Below, piece after piece: positions 14,797-20,705 of a stretch of 20,705 nt of DNA. The DNA is taken from positions 1 through 20,705 of the forward strand of contig JAEEJT010000119.1 in NCBI GenBank assembly GCA_016282055.1. Reading direction: 5' to 3'. Both the position numbers and the translations under genes were made by a program. Under the pieces are notes generated by a model, which was given only the letters and a program-made list of their open reading frames with translations, had not been told where the DNA came from and made no database searches. Each line of letters begins with the position of its first letter. Position 1 is the stretch's first letter. The DNA is from Bacilli bacterium (lineage in GTDB: Bacteria > Bacillota_I > Bacilli_A > ML615J-28 > CAG-698).

Positions 14797-14820
14797 GCTA
14801 TTGTTTATACAATAGCTTTT
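14797..14820 (+). terminator. Terminator after rpoE
   Basis: GCTATTGT (14797-14804) and ACAATAGC (14809-14816) form an 8-bp stem with a 4-base loop TTAT, followed by TTTTCTTATCTTT. It separates rpoE from the folD promoter. Confidence 0.88.
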
Positions 14821-14826
14821 CTTATC

Positions 14827-14855
14827 TTTACAATTTTTTTAAATTATTATATAAT
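14827..14855 (+). promoter_or_regulatory. Promoter of folD
   Basis: TTTACA (14827-14832), 17-base spacer and a perfect TATAAT (14850-14855). Transcription would start near 14862, leaving a leader of about 20 bases that includes GGAGG (14874-14878). Confidence 0.82.
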
Positions 14856-14882
14856 GAGGTAGAGTTTTATTTTGGAGGAGTT

Positions 14883-15722
14883 ATGATTTTAGACGGATTT
14901 ACAACAGCACAAGTTATTAGAACTAAGATTTCAGAAGAGGTATCAAGATATAAAGATATAATAACTCTTGCAATACTTATGGTTGGAAAGAACCAAGCAA
15001 GTCAAATTTATGTTAGAAATAAAGAAAAAGCTTGCGAAGAAGTTGGAATTAAAACTAAAGTTTATCAATTTGATGAAAATATAAGTCAAAAAGAAGTTTT
15101 AAAGATGATTGATGAATGTAATAAAGATGATTCTATTAATGGTATTCTTGTTCAATTACCATTACCTGGTCATATTAATGAAGAAGATGTATTAGATAGA
15201 ATTGACCCTAAAAAAGATGTTGATGGATTAAATCTTGTTAATCAAGGTAAACTTGCTTTAGGTAAAAAATGTATTGAACCAGCAACAGCAAGAGGAGTTA
15301 TCACATTATTAAAGAATAATAATATTGAATTATATGGTAAAAACGTTGTAGTAATTGGAAGAAGTAAACTTGTTGGTAAACCTCTTGCATTATTAATGCT
15401 ACAAGAAAATGCTACTGTTACAGTATGTCATTCAAAAACACAAAATTTGAAGGATTTTACTAAGAAAGCTGATATTATTTGTATTGCTATCGGTCAACCT
15501 AAGTTTTTAACTGGTGATATGATTAAACGTGATAGCGTAATTGTTGATGTTGGTATTAATAGAGTAGCCGGAACATTATGCGGTGATGTTGATTTTGATG
15601 ATTGCAAAGAAATTGCAAGTTACATTACACCAGTTCCTAAAGGAGTTGGTCCTATGACTATTGCAACATTACTTCAAAATGTATTAAAATGTTATAAGAT
15701 TCAAAAGAATTTATTAGATTAA
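14883..15722 (+). CDS. folD: Methylene-THF dehydrogenase / methenyl-THF cyclohydrolase FolD
   Basis: Bifunctional cytosolic enzyme that converts 5,10-methylene-THF to 10-formyl-THF with NADP+, feeding purine and formyl-Met synthesis. The 279 residues are the normal length. Seen: Tyr43 and catalytic Lys47 in YVRNKEKA, GILVQLPLPGH (87-97), KDVDGLN (111-117), Rossmann motif VIGRSKLVGKP (157-167), VCHSKT, VDVGINR, and ITPVPKGVGPMT near the end. One deviation: the usual PCTPxG at the domain junction reads PATARG (133-138), with both Cys and second Pro replaced by Ala. It has its own promoter and a terminator just after the stop. Function is confident. Confidence 0.96.
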   Translation: MILDGFTTAQVIRTKISEEVSRYKDIITLAILMVGKNQASQIYVRNKEKACEEVGIKTKVYQFDENISQKEVLKMIDECNKDDSINGILVQLPLPGHINEEDVLDRIDPKKDVDGLNLVNQGKLALGKKCIEPATARGVITLLKNNNIELYGKNVVVIGRSKLVGKPLALLMLQENATVTVCHSKTQNLKDFTKKADIICIAIGQPKFLTGDMIKRDSVIVDVGINRVAGTLCGDVDFDDCKEIASYITPVPKGVGPMTIATLLQNVLKCYKIQKNLLD

Positions 15723-15729
15723 TTTAAAT

Positions 15730-15757
15730 CCATAAGATTAATTTCTTATGGTTTTTT
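15730..15757 (+). terminator. Terminator between folD and pth
   Basis: CCATAAGA (15730-15737) and TCTTATGG (15744-15751) form an 8-bp stem with a 6-base loop, followed by TTTTTTG. Only 26 bases separate it from the pth start codon and no promoter fits there, so pth and mfd probably depend on readthrough or on a promoter inside folD. Confidence 0.85.
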
Positions 15758-15777
15758 GTATGAAGGAAGGTAATAAT

Positions 15778-16329
15778 ATGAAAATGATAGTTGGTCTTGG
15801 TAATCCAGGGGAAGAATATATTAATACTAGACATAATATTGGATTTACTTTTATTGATTCTGGTTTAAAAGATTTAAATTTAAATTTTAAATTTGAAAAG
15901 AAATTAAAGTGTGAACTAGTTAAAACAAATTTATATGGTCAAGAAGTATTATTTGTTAAACCAATGACATATATGAATTTATCAGGGGAAGCTGTTAAAC
16001 TAGTTAAGGATTATTATAAAGTTGATTCTAGTGATATTATTGTTATTCACGATGATTTAGATTTACCTGTTGGAAAGATTAGAATACGTGCTAATGGTTC
16101 TAGTGGTGGTCAAAAAGGGATGAAAAACATTATTGATTTATTACAAACTGAAGATATTAAACGTATTAGAGTTGGTATATCTAAAGGACCCGATATTATT
16201 AATCATGTTTTGGGAAAATTTAAAAAGGAAGAACAAGAACTTATTAATGAAATAATTTTGAAAGCAAATGATATGTTAAAAGATTATTTAACTTTAACAT
16301 TTGATAAGTTTATGAATAAATATAATTAG
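15778..16329 (+). CDS. pth: Peptidyl-tRNA hydrolase
   Basis: Releases peptides from peptidyl-tRNA dropped by stalled ribosomes; essential in most bacteria. The 183 residues are the normal length. Catalytic and binding residues are visible: Asn9 in GLGNPGEEY, catalytic His19 in TRHNIGF, Asn67 in TYMNLSG, and Asp92 in VIHDDLDLPVGKIR, followed by GSSGGQKGMKNI. The start is ATG 15778, 7 bases after AAGGAAGG (15763-15770). An in-frame ATG at 15748 lies inside the folD terminator stem and is rejected. mfd follows 1 base after the stop, the same pth-mfd pairing as in Bacillus (spoVC-mfd). Certain. Confidence 0.97.
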   Translation: MKMIVGLGNPGEEYINTRHNIGFTFIDSGLKDLNLNFKFEKKLKCELVKTNLYGQEVLFVKPMTYMNLSGEAVKLVKDYYKVDSSDIIVIHDDLDLPVGKIRIRANGSSGGQKGMKNIIDLLQTEDIKRIRVGISKGPDIINHVLGKFKKEEQELINEIILKANDMLKDYLTLTFDKFMNKYN

Positions 16330-16330
16330 T

Positions 16331-19300
16331 ATGAATTCAATAAATGATTTATTAAAGAAAAATAAAGATATTAATAATTTAATAGACATGATGAAAGGCT
16401 CTGAATATAGCCTTTTTTGTTATGGAATGACAGATAATTTCTCTTTATTACTTAGTGATTTATTATACAAAGAATTAGATAAGACTATCTTAATGGTTTG
16501 TCCTAATGCATATCTAGCTAATTCGTTTTATGCTCCATTATGCAATGTTATTGGATATGAGAGTTTAAATTTATACGTCGTTGATGATTTAGCTAGTAGT
16601 GAAGCAGTTGTTATTTCAAATGAACTATTACAAGAAAGAATGGTTACATTAAGAAATATATATGAAGGAAAGAAGACAATTATAATTACTCATATAGAAG
16701 CTTGTTTAAGACCAATAGTTTCTATTGATAGATTTAGAAATAATGTTATTAATATTAAGAAAAATAAAACAATAGATTTAAATAAGTTTATTAATCTTTT
16801 AGTTAAAAATGGATATGAAAGAGTTCATACAACATATCATTTAGGAGAGTTTAGTGTTAGAGGGGAAGTTATTGATATTTTTCCTTCTTGTTATCAAGAA
16901 CCAGTGCGTATTAATTTTGATTTTGATAGTGTTGAAAGTATTAGAACTTTTGATTTAGAAACACAACTTACTAATGGCAAAGTTGATGAAATTAATATTT
17001 ATCCAATGAATGAGTTTATTTTTGAGAATAGAATTAGTGAATTTGAAGAAAAAATATTAAATATAGAATCTACTCATTTTATTGAAAATGAATTACATGA
17101 TATTAAATATAATAAAGCATATGGTAAGTTGAATAAATTTATTAATTATATTGATAATAATCATGTTATGTTATTTGATTATTTGAGTGAATTTAGTGAT
17201 AATTTTAGTGTCATTTATAATAGTTATAACGATATTAAAAATGCTTATGAAATTTGTGTTAAAGAGGGTTTTGAAGTATTAAATAAAATACTACCTAATT
17301 CTAAGTTTGATTTATTTCATATATATAATATTGATGATTTTATTTCTAGAGTTAAAAGGTGTATTTATATTAATAAATCTAAAAAAGGAATGAGTAATTT
17401 AACATTATATAAAATCTTTGATTTTAATTGTTTTGTTACTGTCGATTATGAGAATAATATTCCTTTTTTAATTAATGATTTAAATGATAATAATTATAAA
17501 ACTTTTATTGTATTTAAAGATGAAACTAGATTAAATCTATTTAAAGAAATATTAAATCAAAACAATGTTAATTATAGCATTCTTAATAGTTTTGATAGTA
17601 AAACAAGTAAAATTAATCTTATTGTATGTAATGATTGTTTGGGATATGGAATATATAATGAATATCGTGTTATTACTGAAGATGAGATTTATAAAAATAT
17701 TAAGAAAAGAAAGATTCATTATCGAAGTGTACAAGAGACATCTCTTACTATTAGTTCAAAAGATGATTTACATATTGGTGACTATGTTGTACATTTTGAT
17801 TATGGAATTAGTAAATATCTTGGAATAAAAAGTGTTACTTTAGATGGAATTACTAATGATTATCTTGAACTTCAATATGAGAATATGAATTTATTAATTC
17901 CAATGGATAAGATTACTGATTTAGAGCATTACGTTGGTGCTGAAGGTGTTGTACCTAAATTAACTAAAATTGGTACTAATGAATGGGAAAAGAAGAAAAA
18001 TGTTGTTAAAGAACAACTTGAAGTAATTGCTAAAGATTTAATCGATTTACAAGTTAAAAGAAATAATTTATCTGGTCATAAATATCAAAAAGATTCTGAA
18101 ATGCAAAAGATGTTCGAAGATGATTTTATATATGATGAGACGCTAGATCAAAAACGTATTGTTAAAGAAATTAAAAACGATATGGAAAAAGGAGTGTTAT
18201 TTGATAGATTAGTATGTGGTGATGTTGGTTTTGGTAAGACTGAGATTGCTATGCGTGCTGCTTTTAAGACTGTTTATGAAGGAAAACAAGTTGCTTTTAT
18301 GGCTCCTACTACAATTCTTACTCGTCAACATTATAATTCTTTTATTGATCGTTTTAGTAAATATGGTATTAAGATTGCTCTTTTAAATAGATTAATACCT
18401 GAAAATGAACAAAAAAAGATTATTAGAGAGTTAAAAGATGGAAGTATTGATATTGTTATTGGTACACATAGATTATTAAATGAGGAAATTGGATATAAAG
18501 ATTTAGGATTATTAATCGTTGATGAAGAGCAAAGATTTGGTGTTGTTCATAAAGAAAAGATTAAACGTATTAAGAATAACATTAATGTTTTAACACTTAC
18601 TGCTACACCTATTCCTAGAACATTACAAATGGCCGTTACTGGAATAAGAAGCCTAAGTCTACTTGAAACACCCCCTAAAGATAGATATCCTATTCAAACA
18701 TATGTTCTAGAAAAGAATGATAGTATTATAAAAGAAGCTATTTATAGAGAATTATCTCGTGGTGGTCAAGTATTCTATTTACATAATAGAGTTAGTGATA
18801 TTGTTAATGTTAGTAAAAAGATTAAAAAACTTGTTCCTGAAGCTAATGTTTGTATTGGTCATGGCAAAATGACTAAAGAGGAACTTGAAGATGTATTTAC
18901 TAGATATATTGATGGTGAGTATAATGTTTTAGTTTGTACTACTATTATTGAAACTGGTGTTGATATTCCTAATTCTAATACTTTAATTGTTGATGATGCG
19001 TATAGACTTGGTCTTGCTCAGATGTATCAGATTAGAGGTAGAGTTGGTAGAACAGATAGAGTTGCTTATGCTTATTTTATGTATGAAGAGAATAAAACAT
19101 TAACATCTAATTCAATTAAAAGACTTGATGCTATTAAAGAGTATTCTAGCGTTGGAAGTGGTTATAAGATTGCCGTTAGGGATCTTGCTATTAGAGGTGC
19201 TGGAGATATACTTGGAAAAGAACAATCAGGATTTATTAATTCAATTGGTATGGATATGTATATGAAACTTTTAAATCAAGCTATCAATAAAGCAAAAGGT

Positions 19301-19765
19301 ATTAAAGAAGAAAAACCTGTTACATATAGAGTTAATGTATCTAAACATGTTGATAAAGAGTATGTTAGTGATGATACTATTATTATTTATATTCATAAAC
19401 AAATTAATAATATTAAAACTAAAGAAGATAAGATCAATATTATTAATGAATTACAAGATAGATTTGGTAAATTAAGTGATAATATCTACAATTATATTGA
19501 AGAAAGATATTTAGAAGCTATTCTTAGAAGTAAAAATATTGAAAGAATTAATGAAGCACCAAATCTTGTTACAATTATTTTACCAAGAGATTTAAGTAAT
19601 AACTTAAATGGTGAGAAAGTATTAATGATTGGGTATAAATTAAGTGATAGATTTAGTTTTGAATATAAAATGGGACAATTTGTTGTAAAAATAACTAAAG
19701 ACACTAATGATTTTTCTTGGTTATATTTACTAACAGTGTATTTTGAAAAGATATTTAATATTTAA
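16331..19765 (+). CDS. mfd: Transcription-repair coupling factor Mfd
   Basis: ATP-driven translocase that removes RNA polymerase stalled at DNA damage and recruits UvrA. The 1144 residues are full length for the family. Order: UvrB-like N-terminal module (about 1-330; GEFSVRGEVIDIFPS matches the shared Mfd/UvrB segment), species-variable linker, RNA polymerase-interacting domain (about 480-545; HIGDYVVHFDYGISKYLGI), then the RecG-like SF2 motor with Walker A GDVGFGKTE near 630, DEEQRFG near 731, TATPIPRT, and GRVGRTDRVAYAYF, and a C-terminal TRCF domain. It starts 1 base after the pth stop with no ribosome binding site, so translation is probably coupled. No terminator is seen after the stop before the lipoprotein gene. 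Certain. Confidence 0.97.
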   Translation: MNSINDLLKKNKDINNLIDMMKGSEYSLFCYGMTDNFSLLLSDLLYKELDKTILMVCPNAYLANSFYAPLCNVIGYESLNLYVVDDLASSEAVVISNELLQERMVTLRNIYEGKKTIIITHIEACLRPIVSIDRFRNNVINIKKNKTIDLNKFINLLVKNGYERVHTTYHLGEFSVRGEVIDIFPSCYQEPVRINFDFDSVESIRTFDLETQLTNGKVDEINIYPMNEFIFENRISEFEEKILNIESTHFIENELHDIKYNKAYGKLNKFINYIDNNHVMLFDYLSEFSDNFSVIYNSYNDIKNAYEICVKEGFEVLNKILPNSKFDLFHIYNIDDFISRVKRCIYINKSKKGMSNLTLYKIFDFNCFVTVDYENNIPFLINDLNDNNYKTFIVFKDETRLNLFKEILNQNNVNYSILNSFDSKTSKINLIVCNDCLGYGIYNEYRVITEDEIYKNIKKRKIHYRSVQETSLTISSKDDLHIGDYVVHFDYGISKYLGIKSVTLDGITNDYLELQYENMNLLIPMDKITDLEHYVGAEGVVPKLTKIGTNEWEKKKNVVKEQLEVIAKDLIDLQVKRNNLSGHKYQKDSEMQKMFEDDFIYDETLDQKRIVKEIKNDMEKGVLFDRLVCGDVGFGKTEIAMRAAFKTVYEGKQVAFMAPTTILTRQHYNSFIDRFSKYGIKIALLNRLIPENEQKKIIRELKDGSIDIVIGTHRLLNEEIGYKDLGLLIVDEEQRFGVVHKEKIKRIKNNINVLTLTATPIPRTLQMAVTGIRSLSLLETPPKDRYPIQTYVLEKNDSIIKEAIYRELSRGGQVFYLHNRVSDIVNVSKKIKKLVPEANVCIGHGKMTKEELEDVFTRYIDGEYNVLVCTTIIETGVDIPNSNTLIVDDAYRLGLAQMYQIRGRVGRTDRVAYAYFMYEENKTLTSNSIKRLDAIKEYSSVGSGYKIAVRDLAIRGAGDILGKEQSGFINSIGMDMYMKLLNQAINKAKGIKEEKPVTYRVNVSKHVDKEYVSDDTIIIYIHKQINNIKTKEDKINIINELQDRFGKLSDNIYNYIEERYLEAILRSKNIERINEAPNLVTIILPRDLSNNLNGEKVLMIGYKLSDRFSFEYKMGQFVVKITKDTNDFSWLYLLTVYFEKIFNI

Positions 19766-19782
19766 AATTTATATGTTATAAT
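19754..19782 (+). promoter_or_regulatory. Candidate promoter of the lipoprotein pair
   Basis: TGTTATAAT provides an extended -10 (hexamer 19777-19782), with only a weak -35 TTTAAT at 19754-19759. The start point would fall near 19789, inside the ribosome binding site AAGGTGA (19787-19793), so the transcript would be almost leaderless. Readthrough from mfd is an alternative. Confidence 0.45.
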
Positions 19783-19797
19783 ATTGAAGGTGATAAT

Positions 19798-20271
19798 ATG
19801 AAAAAGTTCATTTTTATACTATTTTTATTTGTTTTTTTAAGTTTAAGTGTTTCTTGTAAAAAAGAGTTAGAAATTAATGATATAAATGATTATGATATTT
19901 TTAATTGTGAAGAAGAAACATATTATATTTATATTTATAAAGATGGGTGTAGTATATGTGAATCAACCCTACCTTCAATTATAAAATATTATAATAAAAA
20001 TAACGATGTTAAGTTTTATAAATTAAATATTCATAAAGAAGATGAAGAAGCATCAATAATTGCAAGAGAATTTACACTAGGCGAAACTGGTAATCAACCT
20101 ACCGGGGTTTATGTTAATGGTTGTACAGATTATGAACAATTATTTATTAAAGGTACTCCAATGCTTATAAAAATTGAGACAATTGATGAAAAAAAACAAT
20201 CTATTTTTATTGCTTATGGTAAAAGTGAAATAAATTCATTTTTAAATGGTGAAGCTAGTGAAGAAATTTAG
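19798..20271 (+). CDS. Thioredoxin-like lipoprotein, first of two
   Basis: A 157-residue predicted surface lipoprotein. Residues 1-19 are a Lys-led hydrophobic signal peptide ending in LSVSC, with Cys20 as the likely lipidated residue; the lipobox is relaxed (Ser at -3). After a short acidic linker comes a thioredoxin-like domain: strand YYIYIY, active-site CSIC (Cys51, Cys54) in KDGCSICES, strand VKFYKLNIH, and a probable cis-proline Thr120-Pro121 before strand MLIKI. An extra Cys109 lies just before that strand. It could reduce, oxidise or isomerise disulfides outside the membrane; the direction cannot be read from sequence. AAGGTGA lies 4 bases before the ATG. It overlaps the start of the next, related gene. 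Family is confident, role unknown. Confidence 0.88.
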   Translation: MKKFIFILFLFVFLSLSVSCKKELEINDINDYDIFNCEEETYYIYIYKDGCSICESTLPSIIKYYNKNNDVKFYKLNIHKEDEEASIIAREFTLGETGNQPTGVYVNGCTDYEQLFIKGTPMLIKIETIDEKKQSIFIAYGKSEINSFLNGEASEEI

Positions 20272-20705
20272 TTTATTAGTTTTATTATTTATACTTAGTT
20301 TTTGTTTTATATCTTGTAAAAAAGAAATTGTGAATTTTGATTTAGATGGTGGAGTGTGTCAAGATATAGATAAGTATAATAGCTTATACTGTAAGAAAAA
20401 TGGCATGCCTCAACCAACAAAAGAAGGTTTTGTTTTTATAGGTTGGGAAAATGATAATTATATTTATAGATCTTTTAATAAGAAAATATTAAATTATAAA
20501 GCTATTTGGAAAGAAGAAAGCGAATATTCTTATATAGAAGATAATAAAATATTTAAACAAGAATATAGCGAATATCTATGTTTGTTTGTAAAAGATGGAT
20601 GTAAGTATTGTGAAGCAATTAAAAATGACGTTAATAGATATTGTGAACTAATTAATTATGATAATTATAACTCTTGTTTAAGACTTTTTATTGTTAATTT
20701 AAATG
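20258..20705 (+). CDS. Lipoprotein with B-repeat and thioredoxin-like domain, partial
   Basis: Truncated by the window end; 149 residues are visible. The preferred start is GTG 20258, after GGTGAAG (20248-20254): it gives a KKF N-terminus and places the lipobox Cys at residue 20, as in the gene upstream, and both continue KKE. An in-frame ATG at 20246 lacks a ribosome binding site but is possible. Either way the gene overlaps its neighbour. Residues about 25-85 match the Listeria-Bacteroides (InlB B-repeat, Flg_new) pattern: VNFDLDGG, then PTKEGFVFIGW, then YKAIW. Residues about 105 onward begin a thioredoxin-like domain with CKYC (Cys115, Cys118) in VKDGCKYCEA. Probably a surface redox protein; the cis-proline region is beyond the window. 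Confidence 0.82.
   Translation, partial: MKKFSLLVLLFILSFCFISCKKEIVNFDLDGGVCQDIDKYNSLYCKKNGMPQPTKEGFVFIGWENDNYIYRSFNKKILNYKAIWKEESEYSYIEDNKIFKQEYSEYLCLFVKDGCKYCEAIKNDVNRYCELINYDNYNSCLRLFIVNLN

Noticed and set aside
15748..15777. ATG start giving pth ten extra residues
   Set aside because: It lies in the folD terminator stem; ATG 15778 has AAGGAAGG and matches the family N-terminus.
1..20705. tRNA, rRNA, CRISPR arrays, insertion sequences, phage genes
   Set aside because: I saw no cloverleaf with CCA end, no regularly spaced repeats, no transposase or integrase motifs, and no ribosomal RNA signatures.

Overview
The window is a strongly AT-rich, gene-dense stretch of a low-GC Gram-positive-type chromosome. 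The order yaaA-recF-gyrB-gyrA followed by serS matches the origin-proximal region of Bacillus and its relatives. A tRNA-sensing T-box before serS, an RNA polymerase delta subunit gene and AAGGAGG-type ribosome binding sites all point to class Bacilli. A Mollicutes-like or uncultured gut lineage (for example RF39, Acholeplasma or Erysipelotrichales relatives) is my inference from base composition, not a proven assignment. All Trp residues I checked use TGG and no gene is interrupted by TGA, so the standard bacterial code fits.

Layout. Positions 1-590 hold no established gene, where dnaA-dnaN usually sit; they contain AT palindromes, short direct repeats and one 28-codon frame with a good ribosome binding site. 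Positions 598-6477 carry the replication/topology cluster yaaA (S4 RNA-binding), recF, gyrB and gyrA, apparently read from one extended -10 promoter. Positions 6480-8066 carry a consensus promoter, a complete T-box leader, serS and a terminator. Positions 8121-11095 carry a MacB-like ABC transporter (ATPase and FtsX permease in one chain), an unrecognised 210-residue protein, and a terminator shared with a convergent HIT-family gene. Positions 11593-14213 form a phosphoesterase operon: two tandem NrnA-like DHH/DHHA1 proteins and SurE. Then come rpoE (delta), folD, and pth-mfd. From 19798 to the right edge are two overlapping, related thioredoxin-like lipoprotein genes; the second carries an InlB-type B-repeat domain before its CxxC domain and runs off the window.

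How the genes work together. The left half is replication, recombination and DNA supercoiling. The T-box ties serS expression to uncharged tRNA-Ser, and its terminator also appears to be the only terminator after gyrA. The HIT-NrnA-NrnA-SurE block looks like a nucleotide and short-RNA turnover cluster. pth and mfd are paired as in Bacillus. The lipoprotein pair at the right end is the least ordinary content and may begin a surface redox locus that continues beyond the window.
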